Source: Cellulomonas flavigena DSM 20109
Lineage (GTDB): Bacteria > Actinomycetota > Actinomycetes > Actinomycetales > Cellulomonadaceae
DNA length: 64,000 nt
NCBI RefSeq assembly: GCF_000092865.1
Contig: NC_014151.1
Span: 1,426,001-1,490,000 of the forward strand
Direction of reading: 5' to 3'
The notes beneath the pieces were generated by a model. The model was given only the letters and a program-made list of their open reading frames with translations, searched no databases and had not been told where the DNA came from. Shown in pieces: positions 44,172 to 55,172 of the stretch. The position numbers and the translations under genes are program-made. Within the stretch, counting starts at the first letter, position 1. Every line of letters begins with the position of its first letter.

Positions 44172-44984
44172 GTGAACGACGCGCCCATCGGCATCTTCGA
44201 CTCCGGTGTCGGGGGCCTCACGGTGGCGCGCGCGGTCCTCGACCAGCTGCCCCACGAGTCCACGCTGTACATCGGGGACACGCTCAACGGGCCGTACGGC
44301 CCCAAGCCGTTGGCGGCGGTGCGCGCCCACGCGCTCGAGATCATGGACGACCTCGTCGACGCGGGCGTCAAGATGCTGGTCATCGCCTGCAACAGCGCGT
44401 CGGCCGCCGTCCTGCGTGACGCGCGCGAGCGGTACACCGTGCGTCGTGGGCTGCCGGTGGTCGAGGTCGTGCTGCCCGCCGCGCGGCGTGCTGTCGCGGC
44501 GACCCGCAACGGGCGCATCGGCGTCATCGGCACGCGCGCCACCGTCGAGTCACGCGCGTACGACGACGCGTTCGCGGTCGCGGGGGTCGACCTGACGTCG
44601 CGCGCCTGCCCCCGGTTCGTCGAGCTGGTGGAGGCCGGCGTGACGTCGGGCCCGGACGCGCTCGCCACGGCGCACGAGTACCTCGACCCCGTGCGGCAGG
44701 CGGGCGTCGACACCCTGGTGCTCGGCTGCACGCACTACCCGTTGCTCACCGGCGTCATCTCGTACGTGATGGGGGACCAGGTGACGCTCGTGTCGAGCGC
44801 CGAGGAGACCGCCAAGGACGTCTACCGGACGCTCGTGGCGCACGACCTGGAGCGCGACCCCGCCGCCGGGCCGCCCACGCACCGCTTCCTGGCGACGGGC
44901 GACCCGGGGTCGTTCGCGGCCCTCGCGCGGCGGTTCCTGGGGCCGGAGGTCGAGGCGGTCGAGCCACGGGGGGCGTTGCGATGA
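44172..44984 (+). CDS. murI: Glutamate racemase
   Basis: 270-residue enzyme making D-glutamate for peptidoglycan. [16 protein letters not shown], the two catalytic cysteines in ACNSAS and GCTHYPLL, and the acidic residue after DSG are present. GTG 44172 follows TAGTCT by 7 nt. Its ATGA overlaps the MBL-fold gene. Confidence 0.95.
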   Translation: MNDAPIGIFDSGVGGLTVARAVLDQLPHESTLYIGDTLNGPYGPKPLAAVRAHALEIMDDLVDAGVKMLVIACNSASAAVLRDARERYTVRRGLPVVEVVLPAARRAVAATRNGRIGVIGTRATVESRAYDDAFAVAGVDLTSRACPRFVELVEAGVTSGPDALATAHEYLDPVRQAGVDTLVLGCTHYPLLTGVISYVMGDQVTLVSSAEETAKDVYRTLVAHDLERDPAAGPPTHRFLATGDPGSFAALARRFLGPEVEAVEPRGALR

Positions 44985-45769
44985 GGCTGGTCGTGCTGGG
45001 GTGCGCGGGGTCGTTCCCCTCGCCCGAGTCGGCGGCGTCGTCGTACCTGGTGCAGGCCGAGGACGCGGACGGGCGCACGTGGTCGGCCCTGCTGGACCTG
45101 GGCAACGGCGCACTGGGTGCGCTGCAGCGCTGGGGCGACCCGGCGGCGCTCGACGTCGTCGCGCTGTCGCACCTGCACGCCGACCACGTCGCGGACCTGG
45201 CGGTGCTCGGCGTGTACCGCCGCTACCGCCCGGCAGGTGCGCTGCCGTCACTGCCGGTGCACGGCCCCGACGGTACGGTCGAACGGCTCACCCACCTGTC
45301 CGGCAAGGACCCCGCGACCGACACCGCCGGGCAGTTCGACGTCCGCGCCTGGCGGGCGGGCGAGGTCGTGCAGGTCGGCCCGCTGACGCTCGAGGCCGTG
45401 CCCGTGGAGCACCCGGTGCCGGCGTTCGGCATCCGCGTCACCGGCCCGTCGCAGGGCGACCCCGCGCGGCGCGTCACCCTCGCCTACAGCGGCGACACCG
45501 ACGCGTGCCCGGGTCTCGACGACCTGGCCACGGACGCCGACCTGCTCCTGGCCGAGGCGGCGTTCGTCGAGGGGCGGGACGACGCCGTGCGCGGTGTCCA
45601 CCTCACCGGCCGTCGCGCCGGCGAGGCCGCCACCCGCGGCGGCAGCCGCGCCCTCGTCCTCACGCACGTTCCCGCGTGGAACGACCCCCAGGTGGCCCTG
45701 ACCGAGGCCCGCGAGGTCTACGCGGGCCCCCTCACCCTCGCCACCCCGGGCGCCACCTACACCCTCTGA
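44981..45769 (+). CDS. MBL fold metallo-hydrolase
   Basis: 262-residue metallo-beta-lactamase-fold protein. [10 protein letters not shown] supplies the metal ligands, SGDTD and a later conserved His (LTHVPAW) complete the site. The pattern is close to RNase Z-like and cyclic-phosphodiesterase-like hydrolases that sit between murI and rph in actinobacteria. Start overlaps murI (ATGA). Confidence 0.88.
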   Translation: MRLVVLGCAGSFPSPESAASSYLVQAEDADGRTWSALLDLGNGALGALQRWGDPAALDVVALSHLHADHVADLAVLGVYRRYRPAGALPSLPVHGPDGTVERLTHLSGKDPATDTAGQFDVRAWRAGEVVQVGPLTLEAVPVEHPVPAFGIRVTGPSQGDPARRVTLAYSGDTDACPGLDDLATDADLLLAEAAFVEGRDDAVRGVHLTGRRAGEAATRGGSRALVLTHVPAWNDPQVALTEAREVYAGPLTLATPGATYTL

Positions 45770-45784
45770 CCCCCGCACTCGGCG
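45770..45784. repeat. Dispersed repeat CCCCCGCACTCGGCG
   Basis: Exact inverted-orientation copy of the 15-mer that occurs three times at 12466-12541. It begins at the last base of the MBL-fold stop codon plus one and directly precedes the decayed AbiEi-like gene. Confidence 0.65.
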
Positions 45785-45790
45785 CGAGGT

Positions 45791-46258
45791 GTGGGCGGCG
45801 CGACGCACGCCGACAGCGCGTGGTGGGAGGTTGGCCGCGTGGTGGACGGGGCGATGCGTGGAGGTCGGAGCTCGACGGTCGGGGCGGGACGCGTCCGCCG
45901 CGTCCGACGAGGCGTGCACGTGCCGACCGCCGCGTGGGACGAGGCGTCCGCGGACGAGCGGTACCGCCTGCGCGCGGTCGCGGCAGCGGAGGCGTCCGAG
46001 GGCGCACTCGCCGTGCTCTCGCACCGGTCCGCCGCCGCCGTCCACGGACTGCCGCTCGTGGGCCGCCGCGACGACCACGTCCACGTCGTGCGCGGTCCGG
46101 CGTTCGGAGGGCGACGTCGCCGAGGAGGTCGTCCGGCAGGAGAAGCTCCGCGAGGACCGCCTCCGCGCGACAGGAGCGCGCGTGGTCCGTTGGACCTGGC
46201 AGGACGCGTGGCAGGGGGACCCGATGATCCGCCTGCTCCTCGCCGCCGGCGTCGGCGA
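45791..46258 (+). pseudogene. Remnant of AbiEi-like/DUF559 protein
   Basis: This 540-bp gap between MBL and rph holds a broken gene. From GTG 45791 one frame reads [25 protein letters not shown] and [15 protein letters not shown], the N-terminal region of AbiEi-type antitoxin-like proteins. At about 46110 it runs into a second frame with [20 protein letters not shown] and TWQDAW, the end of a DUF559/Vsr-like nuclease fold. About 100-150 codons between these blocks are absent, so an internal deletion shifted the frame. The second frame has no stop and is continuous with rph. The full-length family is usually near 300 residues. Non-functional on this reading. Confidence 0.65.
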
Positions 46259-46310
46259 GGGAGGGTGGACGGTTCGGTGGGGGGTCGGGGGTGAACGTAG
46301 GGTCGGGGGC

Positions 46311-47168
46311 ATGGTGAGTGCTGGGTCGGGTGTGGGTGGAGCGGGTGTCGGTGGAGCGGGTGTCGGTGCGGCGGGGTCCGGTGGTGCGCGGATCGTGCGC
46401 AAGGACGGGCGGCGGGCGGACGAGCTGCGGCCCGTGACGATCACGCGCCGGTTCCTCGACGCGGGCGAGGGCTCGGTGCTCGTCGAGTTCGGCGGCACGA
46501 AGGTGCTGTGCGTGGCGTCGTTCACCGAGGGCGTGCCGCGGTGGCGCAAGGGCTCCGGCGAGGGCTGGGTCACGGCCGAGTACGCGATGCTCCCGCGCGC
46601 GACGAACAGCCGCTCGGACCGCGAGTCGGTGCGCGGCAAGGTCGGCGGCCGCACGCACGAGATCTCGCGCCTGGTCGGACGCTCCCTGCGCGCCGTCGTC
46701 GACGTCGCCGCGCTGGGGGAGAACACGATCGTCCTCGACTGCGACGTGCTGCAGGCCGACGGCGGCACGCGGACGGCCGCGATCACGGGCGCGTACGTCG
46801 CGCTCGCGGACGCCGTGGCGTGGGCGACGACGAAGCGCCTCGTGAAGCCCGGTCGCACGGTGCTGCGCGACTCCGTGGCGGCGATCAGCGTGGGCGTCGT
46901 CGACGGCGTGCCCGTGCTCGACCTGCCCTACGAGGAGGACGTGCGTGCCGAGACCGACATGAACGTCGTGACGACGGGCGCGGGTGCGTTCGTCGAGGTC
47001 CAGGGCACCGCCGAGCACGCACCGTTCGACCGGGCCGAGCTCGACGCCCTCCTCGACCTCGCCGTCGCCGGCACCGCGCAGCTCGCCGCGCTGCAGGCGG
47101 CCGTGCTCGCCGCGCCGGCGGGCGACGGCACCGCGACACGTTCCACAGGCCTCGGGGTCGCGCCGTGA
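46311..47168 (+). CDS. rph: Ribonuclease PH
   Basis: 285-residue phosphorolytic 3'-exonuclease that trims t[38 protein letters not shown] (phosphate-binding Arg region), [18 protein letters not shown] and [17 protein letters not shown] are intact. The family core starts near residue 28; the first 27 residues are a Gly/Ala/Val extension made by three 15-bp tandem repeats, so the true start could be a later GTG (VRKDGRR). ATG 46311 has only a G-rich leader. Stop overlaps rdgB (GTGA). Confidence 0.92.
   Translation: MVSAGSGVGGAGVGGAGVGAAGSGGARIVRKDGRRADELRPVTITRRFLDAGEGSVLVEFGGTKVLCVASFTEGVPRWRKGSGEGWVTAEYAMLPRATNSRSDRESVRGKVGGRTHEISRLVGRSLRAVVDVAALGENTIVLDCDVLQADGGTRTAAITGAYVALADAVAWATTKRLVKPGRTVLRDSVAAISVGVVDGVPVLDLPYEEDVRAETDMNVVTTGAGAFVEVQGTAEHAPFDRAELDALLDLAVAGTAQLAALQAAVLAAPAGDGTATRSTGLGVAP
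46329..46373 (+). repeat. 15-bp tandem repeat in the rph 5' end
   Basis: Three units related to GGTGTCGGTGGAGCG, each encoding GVGGA-like residues; copies differ by one or two bases. Confidence 0.7.
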
Positions 47169-47802
47169 CGGCTCCCGGCGTCGTCGTCCCGCAGGGCGCG
47201 CGACTGGTCCTCGCGACCCACAACGCGCACAAGGTCGGCGAGCTGCGCGCGATCCTCGCACCGCACCTGCCGGATCTCGGCCCGGCCGCGGTGCTCGGCG
47301 CGCGTGACGTGCACGCGCCCGAGCCCGTCGAGGACGGGGTCACCTTCGTGGCGAACGCGATGATCAAGGCGCGGGCGCTCGCGGCGGCGACGGGCCTGCC
47401 CGCGGTCGCCGACGACTCCGGTCTCAGCGTCGACGTGCTCGGCGGCGCGCCCGGGATCTTCAGCGCGCGCTGGGCGGGGCGGCACGGGGACGACGCCGCG
47501 AACCTCGACCTGCTGCTCGCCCAGCTCGCGGACATCGCACCCGAGCACCGGCGTGCGCGGTTCGTGTGCGCCGCGGCTCTCGTGACGCCGGACGGCACCG
47601 AGCACGTCGAGGTCGGCACGCTCGAGGGCACGCTGGCGGCCGCGCCACGGGGTGCGAACGGCTTCGGCTACGACCCCGTCCTCGTGCCCCTGGGGGGGAC
47701 GCGGACGTGCGCCGAGCTCGCCCCGGAGGAGAAGAACGCGATCAGCCACCGCGGTCAGGCGTTCCGCGCGCTCGTCCCGCACCTGGTGGCGGCGCTGCGG
47801 GC

Positions 47803-47806
<4 letters not shown>
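47165..47806 (+). CDS. rdgB: RdgB/HAM1 family non-canonical purine NTP pyrophosphatase
   Basis: 213-residue house-cleaning enzyme hydrolysing XTP/d[39 protein letters not shown] and [11 protein letters not shown] are the family blocks with acidic metal ligands. GTG 47165 overlaps rph and the stop overlaps the ABC-F gene (ATGA), a tightly coupled run. Confidence 0.94.
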
Positions 47807-49464
<1,658 letters not shown>

Positions 49465-49482
49465 CCGCCGGCCGTCCGCGGC

Positions 49483-50139
49483 TCAGCGCGGCGCGGCCGG
49501 GAGGACGCGCTCGACCAGGCGCAGGAGCACTCCGAGCAGGGTGCCGAGCGCGACGACGGTCGCGGCACCCAGCAGCGCGTCGGCGAGGCCGGTCCGGCGC
49601 GCGTCGAGGAACGGGTAGGGGTACCAGCCGCTCACGGCGCCGTGCGCGAACGTCCACGCGAGCCACGCGCCGGGCAGGACCAGCGCGGTGGCGCACGTGC
49701 GCCAGGTGATCCGTGGCCGTGGCCCGACCAGCGCCCACACCAGCACGGTCGCCGACGGGGTCACGACGTGGGTGAGGACGTCGGCGACGCGCCCCGCGGG
49801 GTCGGAGGGGACGTACGGTGCCAGGACGAGGTGCACCGTCACGGCCGTCACGACGACGCACAGCACGGTGTCGAGCCGCAGCGCGCGGAACACCGGGCCG
49901 TCGTGCCGCGGGCGCGCCGCCAGCTGCACGGACACCCCGGCGACGAGCACGTTGGTCCAGATCGTGAAGTACGAGAAGAGCCGCACGAGGCGCTCGCCGT
50001 CACCGGTGACCAGGGCCCGGGAGACCTCCACGGCGACACCCAGGGTGGCGCAGGCCGCGACGCCCGCGTGCAGCACGCGCGCGGCGGTGTCGCGCGGCGG
50101 CCGGGTCGCGGTGGGGGCCGCACCCGGGCGGGTGGTCAC
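49483..50139 (-). CDS. Pr6Pr family membrane protein
   Basis: 218-residue integral membrane protein with six helices. The block FSYFTIWTNVLVAGV and the pairs RLDTVLCVVVTAVTV and GWYPYPFLDARR characterise the Pr6Pr (FAR-17a/AIG1-like) family of unknown role. GTG 50139 overlaps the stop of the upstream NUDIX-like gene. 18 bases from the convergent ABC-F gene. Confidence 0.82.
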   Translation of the reverse strand: MTTRPGAAPTATRPPRDTAARVLHAGVAACATLGVAVEVSRALVTGDGERLVRLFSYFTIWTNVLVAGVSVQLAARPRHDGPVFRALRLDTVLCVVVTAVTVHLVLAPYVPSDPAGRVADVLTHVVTPSATVLVWALVGPRPRITWRTCATALVLPGAWLAWTFAHGAVSGWYPYPFLDARRTGLADALLGAATVVALGTLLGVLLRLVERVLPAAPR

Positions 50140-50690
50140 GGCAGGCGGCCGGCCCACGCCATCGCCTGGCGGAGCAGGAGCCCCTGGCCGCCGTTCATCT
50201 CGACCTGCACGGCCTCGGTGCAGGCCTCCTCGGGCGTGATCCACGCGAGGTCGAGCGCGTCCTGCTGCGGCCGGCAGTCGCCGGTGACGGGGACGACGTA
50301 CGCGAGCGACACCGCGTGCTGCCGCGGGTCGTGGTACGGCGTGACGCCGGGGGTGGGGAAGTACTCCGCGACCGTGAACGGCTGCGGCGACGCGGGGACT
50401 TGCGGCAGCGCGACGGGGCCGAGGTCCTTCTCGATGTGCCGCAGCAGCGCGTCACGGACGCGCTCGTGGTACATCACGCGGCCCGAGACCAGTGCGCGGG
50501 ACATGACGCCCTCGGGGGTCACGCGCAGCAGCAGGCCGACGGCGACGACGTCGCCCGCCTCGTCGACGCGCACGGGCACGGCGTCGACGTAGAGGATCGG
50601 CAGCTGGGCGCGGGCGGCGGCGATCTGCTCACGGGCGAGCCAGCCGGCGGGGCGCTCGGGACCAGGGGGGAACTCGGCGGACGCGGTCAC
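50136..50690 (-). CDS. NUDIX-like DUF4916 family protein
   Basis: 184-residue protein with the DUF4916/NUDIX-like outline: LPILYVDAVPVRVDEAG, then SGRVMYHERVRDALLRHIEKDLG in place of a strict Nudix box, and HAVSLAYVVPV. The classical REUXEE acidic cluster is weak, so catalysis is uncertain. GTG start at 50690; first gene of a pair with the Pr6Pr protein. Confidence 0.75.
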   Translation of the reverse strand: MTASAEFPPGPERPAGWLAREQIAAARAQLPILYVDAVPVRVDEAGDVVAVGLLLRVTPEGVMSRALVSGRVMYHERVRDALLRHIEKDLGPVALPQVPASPQPFTVAEYFPTPGVTPYHDPRQHAVSLAYVVPVTGDCRPQQDALDLAWITPEEACTEAVQVEMNGGQGLLLRQAMAWAGRLP

Positions 50691-50807
50691 CGTGCAGTTC
50701 TACCCTCTTCGCCGCCCATCGTCCGCATCGCCTCGCGACGGGGTCGGGAATACCCGCGCGGGATGCGGCGCTGTACCCGTCGAACCCCTGCAGGACGGAG
50801 ACACCTC

Positions 50808-51176
50808 ATGGCCACCACCACACTGACCGCCGACACGATCGCCGACACGATCAAGGACAACGAGATCGTCCTGGTCGACTTCTGGGCGTCGTGGTGCGGC
50901 CCGTGCCGCATGTTCGGGCCGGTGTTCGAGGCCTCGAGCGAGCAGCACCCCGAGATCGTGCACGCCAAGGTCGACACGGAGGCCGAGCAGGAGCTCGCCG
51001 CGGAGCTGCGGATCACGTCGATCCCGACGCTCATGGCGTTCCGCGACGGCGTCCTGGTGTTCAACCAGGCCGGCGCGCTACCGGCGCCGTCCCTCGAGCA
51101 GGTCGTCACGGCCGTCAAGGAGCTCGACATGGACGAGGTCCGCGCGAAGATCGCGGAGCGCCAGGCCACGGCCTGA
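50808..51176 (+). CDS. Thioredoxin
   Basis: 122-residue thioredoxin. FWASWCGPCRMFGPVFE contains the redox pair WCGPC and ITSIPTLMAF the conserved cis-Pro. Slightly extended C-terminal helix. ATG 50808 with CAGGACGGAG upstream. A strong terminator follows. Confidence 0.9.
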   Translation: MATTTLTADTIADTIKDNEIVLVDFWASWCGPCRMFGPVFEASSEQHPEIVHAKVDTEAEQELAAELRITSIPTLMAFRDGVLVFNQAGALPAPSLEQVVTAVKELDMDEVRAKIAERQATA

Positions 51177-51190
51177 GCGGCACGACGACG

Positions 51191-51220
51191 CGGCGGAGGG
51201 CCCTCAGGGGTCCTCCGCCG
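51191..51220 (+). terminator. Hairpin terminator after thioredoxin
   Basis: CGGCGGAGG and CCTCCGCCG form a perfect 9-bp stem around a 12-nt loop, 15 bases after the stop. Confidence 0.75.
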
Positions 51221-51272
51221 TTGCCGTCCCCGGGCGGCGCGCCCGGGGCGGAGGTGACGTCCCGGTGTCGAG

Positions 51273-51300
51273 TTGACGCGTGTCAATGAAATGTTAACGT
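51273..51300 (+). promoter_or_regulatory. Promoter with overlapping palindrome before the GH81 gene
   Basis: TTGACG, 16-bp spacer and TAACGT make a near-consensus promoter. The palindrome TTGACGCGTGTCAA (51273-51286; arms TTGAC/GTCAA, central CG) overlaps the -35 box. Two GTTAACG copies, 11 bp apart, span the -10 region. Confidence 0.5.
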
Positions 51301-51449
51301 GGGGTTAACGACCGCACTCATCGCAGCACGACCAACGGGGGTCGTGCGGGGAGCGTCGCGGTGCGCGGCAAGGGCGCCGGGCACCGTTCTCACAGAGGGT
51401 GACCCGCCGCACGCCCGCGTGCGAGCGTGCCGCCTGGGGGCAACACACC

Positions 51450-54400
51450 ATGTCAACACATCACAGGACCCCCCAGGGGTCCCCATCCCACCATGCCCGC
51501 AGCAGGGGCCCGGCGCCGCACGCGCAGCGGCGGACAGCGGCCGGAACCGCACTGGCGCTGGCCGTCGCAGCCGCACTCGTCGTCGTGCCGTCGGGCGCGT
51601 CGACGGCGGCCGAGGGCGTCGTCGACGTCGGTGCCGGCGGGTACGCCGCCGCGCCCGTCGGTCCGACGCCCGAGGGGTGCGACTCGATCGAGGCCGATCC
51701 CCGCTCGGCCCTGACCGAGGACGCGCCGCAGGGCCCGCTGCCGACCAACGACTGGTGGTCGTCGCTGCTGTACAAGCGCCTCGACTGCCGCATGAGCGAA
51801 CCCCTGCACGCGCACCCCGCGTCCTACCAGCCCACCCCCGCGGGCCTGGGGATCTCGACGCCTCGCGAGGCGACGCTGTCCGGGACGAAGGGCGGCATCG
51901 GTGAGTTCCACTTCACGTACGTCCAGGACGTCCTGGTCGGTGTCGCGGGCCTCGACGCCCCGACGGTCCAGGTCGCCGGCTGGACCGACTGGACCGTGAC
52001 ACCGTCGTGGTCCGACGGGACGCGTTCGCTGCGCGCCACGATCGGGCACGGCCTGCCCACGTCCTGGTATCACGTCGAGGGCGGTGACGCCCTGCTGCGC
52101 TCGCAGCACGACGTGCGCGTCTGGCAGCGCGACGGCAGCACCGTCGGGTTCACGGCCAACGGTCACGACTACGCGGCGTTCGCGCCGTCGGGCGCGAGCT
52201 GGGACGTCTCCGGTTCCACGCTGCGCTCCTCGCTCGCGGGCCAGGGCTACCTCGCGGTGACGGCGCTTGCCACGGCCGCCGACGCGACCGACGCCGACCG
52301 CGAGGCGGCGCTCCAGGCGGTCGCCGGCTCCGCGTTCGCCGAGGTCACCAGCACCGAGGCGAGCTACAGCTACGACGCTGCCGGCGCCGTGGTCTCGACG
52401 ACCTACGAGATCGGGACGAGCGCGCTCGAGGGCTACGCCGAGGGTGCCGTCGTCGCGCTCTACCCGCACCAGCAGCGCTACCTCGCGGACGTCGACGGCG
52501 ACGAGCTCGACGCGACCTACCCGAGCCCGCGCGGCACGATGACGGCGTACGCGGGCACCACGTCGTTCACCACCGAGACGCCGTTCACCGGCATCCTCCC
52601 CGAGGTCCCGGCCGTCGCGACGGCCGACGGCGAGGGCCGTGCCACGCTCGACCGCCTGCTCGCCGAGGCCGCAGCCGACCCGCTGCCGATCCTGCGGGCC
52701 GACACCTACTGGACCGGCAAGGCCCTGGGCCGTGCCACGCGGATCATCGAGATCGCCGACCAGCTCGGCGAGACCGAGGTGCGCGACCGCACTCTGCGGC
52801 TGGTCCGCGACACCCTGACCGACTGGTTCACCGCCGAGCCCGGCAAGTCCGAGCAGGTCTTCGCCTACGACGAGCGCTGGGGCACCCTCATCGGCTACCC
52901 CGCGTCCTACGGCTCGGACACCGAGCTCAACGACCACCACTTCCACTACGGCTACTTCATCGCCGCAGCGGCCACGCTCGCACGCTTCGACCCCGCGTGG
53001 GCGTCGGACGAGCAGTACGGCGGCATGGTCGACCTGCTGATCCGCGACGCCAACGGGTACGACCGCGCCGAGACGCGGTTCCCGTACCTGCGGGACTTCG
53101 ACATCTACGCCGGGCACGACTGGGCCTCGGGACACGGTGCGTTCGCGGCCGGCAACAACCAGGAGTCGAGCTCCGAGGGCCAGAACTTCGCGGGCGCGCT
53201 CGTCCAGTGGGGCGAGGCGACGGGGAACACGGCGGTGCGCGACGCCGGTGCGTACCTCTACGCCACGCAGGCCGCGACGATCCAGGAGTACTGGTTCGAC
53301 CAGGCCAAGGCGATCCCGGACGAGTTCGGCCACACGACCCTCGGCATGGTCTGGGGCGACGGCGGCACGTACTCGACGTGGTTCTCCGCCGAGGCGGAGA
53401 TGATCCAGGGCATCAACACGCTGCCCATCACCGGCTCGCACCTGTACCTCGGTATCCGGCCCGACGACGTGGTCGAGAACTACGCCGAGCTCGTCAAGGC
53501 CAACGGCGGCAAGCCCACGGTCTGGCAGGACATCCTGTGGAGCTATCTCGCGCTCGGTAACGGCGAGGAGGCGCTGGAGCAGCTGGAGGCCGACCCCGGC
53601 TACGCCGTCGAGGAGGGCGAGTCGCGGGCGCACACCTACCACTGGGTCGCCAACCTGGCGGCGCTGGGGAACCTCGACACCACCGTGCGCGGGTCGAGCC
53701 CGCTGTCGGCGGCGTTCGTCAAGGACGGTGCGCGGACGTACGTCGCCGCCAACGTCTCGTCGAAGGCCCGCACGGTCGTCTTCAGTGACGGGACGAAGGT
53801 CGAGGTCCCGCCGGGCAAGACCGTCGCGACGGGTGCGCACACGTGGTCCGGCGGCGGCGCGGTCGGCGGTCCCGGTGGTCCGCAGCCGACCACCGAGCCG
53901 AAGCCGACGGTGACGCCGGCGCCCACGGCCACGCCGAAGCCGACGCCCACGGCCACGCCGAAGCCGACGGTGAGCCCGAAGCCGACCCCGAAGCCCCAGC
54001 CGACGACGCCCGCGGGCGGGTTCCGTCTGGCCTTCGGTCCCGGCGGCACGCTCGTGCCGTCGCCGGGCGCGCCGGGCGCCCTCGAGGTGCCGGCGGCGCG
54101 CGGGATCGACACGGCCACCGAGGCGCCGGACGCGGTCGTGGCGCAGGCCACGGGCCTGAACGGCACCGCCACGGGCGCCGCGACGGCGTTCGACCTCGCG
54201 CTGGACGCGGGCACCCGGGTCGGCAACGGCACGCGCGTGTCGGTCTCGTACGACCTCACGGGCGACGGGACGTGGGACCGGGTCGAGGTGTACCGGTACT
54301 TCGCGACCGACCCGGTGCCGGGCCCCGAGCGCTACACGCAGACCGTCGGCCTGGACCGGGTGACCGGAGAGCTCGGTGACCTGCGCAACGGCACGGTGCG

Positions 54401-54482
54401 GGTCGCGGTGTGGAACGCGATCGGCAGCAGCCCGACGTCGGTGAGCACCGGTGACTCCGTGGTGGAGCTGCCGTTCCGCTGA
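51450..54482 (+). CDS. Secreted GH81 endo-beta-1,3-glucanase
   Basis: 1010-residue exported glucanase that attacks laminarin- or fungal-wall-type glucan. A signal peptide (RRTAAGTALALAVAAAL to about residue 55) is followed by the GH81 beta-sandwich and helical domains (about 75-780). Key strings are ELNDHHFHYGYF (catalytic Asp region) and AGNNQESSSEGQNF (catalytic Glu region). A PKPT/ATPKPT-rich linker (about 800-850) leads to a C-terminal beta-sandwich of about 150 residues resembling CBM56-like glucan-binding domains. ATG 51450 gives the twin-basic start; the promoter lies about 150 bp upstream. Confidence 0.88.
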   Translation: MSTHHRTPQGSPSHHARSRGPAPHAQRRTAAGTALALAVAAALVVVPSGASTAAEGVVDVGAGGYAAAPVGPTPEGCDSIEADPRSALTEDAPQGPLPTNDWWSSLLYKRLDCRMSEPLHAHPASYQPTPAGLGISTPREATLSGTKGGIGEFHFTYVQDVLVGVAGLDAPTVQVAGWTDWTVTPSWSDGTRSLRATIGHGLPTSWYHVEGGDALLRSQHDVRVWQRDGSTVGFTANGHDYAAFAPSGASWDVSGSTLRSSLAGQGYLAVTALATAADATDADREAALQAVAGSAFAEVTSTEASYSYDAAGAVVSTTYEIGTSALEGYAEGAVVALYPHQQRYLADVDGDELDATYPSPRGTMTAYAGTTSFTTETPFTGILPEVPAVATADGEGRATLDRLLAEAAADPLPILRADTYWTGKALGRATRIIEIADQLGETEVRDRTLRLVRDTLTDWFTAEPGKSEQVFAYDERWGTLIGYPASYGSDTELNDHHFHYGYFIAAAATLARFDPAWASDEQYGGMVDLLIRDANGYDRAETRFPYLRDFDIYAGHDWASGHGAFAAGNNQESSSEGQNFAGALVQWGEATGNTAVRDAGAYLYATQAATIQEYWFDQAKAIPDEFGHTTLGMVWGDGGTYSTWFSAEAEMIQGINTLPITGSHLYLGIRPDDVVENYAELVKANGGKPTVWQDILWSYLALGNGEEALEQLEADPGYAVEEGESRAHTYHWVANLAALGNLDTTVRGSSPLSAAFVKDGARTYVAANVSSKARTVVFSDGTKVEVPPGKTVATGAHTWSGGGAVGGPGGPQPTTEPKPTVTPAPTATPKPTPTATPKPTVSPKPTPKPQPTTPAGGFRLAFGPGGTLVPSPGAPGALEVPAARGIDTATEAPDAVVAQATGLNGTATGAATAFDLALDAGTRVGNGTRVSVSYDLTGDGTWDRVEVYRYFATDPVPGPERYTQTVGLDRVTGELGDLRNGTVRVAVWNAIGSSPTSVSTGDSVVELPFR

Positions 54483-54492
54483 CGCGACGCAG

Positions 54493-54531
54493 GACGACGG
54501 GGTCGGGGCGCGCAGCCCCGGCCCCGTCGTC
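54493..54531. terminator. Hairpin terminator between GH81 and tRNA-Leu
   Basis: GACGACGGGG and CCCCGTCGTC flank a GC-rich inner stem (TCGGGGC/GCCCCGG); 17 bp in all around a GCGCA loop. Confidence 0.8.
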
Positions 54532-54532
54532 G

Positions 54533-54618
54533 TGGTGCGGGAGGCGGGACTCGAACCCGCACGCCCTTGCGGGCACCAGGACCTAAACCTGGCGTGGCTG
54601 CCGTTTCACCACTCCCGC
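54533..54618 (-). tRNA. tRNA-Leu (TAG anticodon)
   Basis: Reads GCGGGAGTGGTGAAACGGC from the minus strand; anticodon stem CCAGG/CCTGG encloses TTTAGGT with anticodon TAG. A long variable arm, T-loop GTTCGAGTC, acceptor pairing and an encoded CCA (54533-54535) fit a class II tRNA-Leu. Confidence 0.93.
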
Positions 54619-54663
54619 GTGCGTGCCGAGTCTGGCACGACCGCCGCGACCCGGGACGGCGCC

Positions 54664-55131
54664 TCAGTCGATGCCGAGGTCGCGCCGCAGCTTCGCGACG
54701 TGGCCCGTGGCCTTGACGTTGTACTGCGCGAGCGCGACCTTGCCCTCGGCGTCGACGACCACGGTCGAGCGGATCACGCCCGTGTACGTGCGGCCGTAGT
54801 TCTTCTTCTCGCCCCACGCGCCCCAGGCCTCGAGCGCCACGTGGTCGGGGTCCGACAGCATCGGGAACGTCAGCGCCTGGTCCGCGACGAACGTCGCGAG
54901 CTTGTCGAGCGGGTCCGGCGAGACGCCGACGACCTCGTAGCCCGCGGCGGTCAGCGAGGCCAGGGAGTCGCGGAAGTCGCAGGCCTGCGTGGTGCAGCCC
55001 GGCGTCGCGGCCGCGGGGTAGAAGTAGACGACGACCGCACGGCCGCGGAGGTCCTGCAGCGACAGCGTGCCGCCGGCGGTGCTGGGAAGTGTGAGGTCGG
55101 GCGCGGTGTCGCCGACGGCGAGGCGGGGCAC
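54664..55131 (-). CDS. bcp: Thioredoxin-dependent peroxiredoxin Bcp
   Basis: 155-residue Prx of the BCP/PrxQ type that reduces peroxides using thioredoxin. PGCTTQACDF holds the peroxidatic Cys and, five residues later, the resolving Cys. GTG 55131 with GGAGTGA upstream. The IS481 insertion sits 41 bp beyond the start codon side, so its promoter region may be altered. Confidence 0.92.
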   Translation of the reverse strand: MPRLAVGDTAPDLTLPSTAGGTLSLQDLRGRAVVVYFYPAAATPGCTTQACDFRDSLASLTAAGYEVVGVSPDPLDKLATFVADQALTFPMLSDPDHVALEAWGAWGEKKNYGRTYTGVIRSTVVVDAEGKVALAQYNVKATGHVAKLRRDLGID

Positions 55132-55172
55132 GGGTCACTCCTGCGGGTCGGGGATGGGCGACGAGCGTCAGC

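Noticed and set aside
53881..54010. Thr/Pro codon repeats in the GH81 gene as a mobile repeat
   Set aside because: Ordinary low-complexity linker between catalytic and binding domains.
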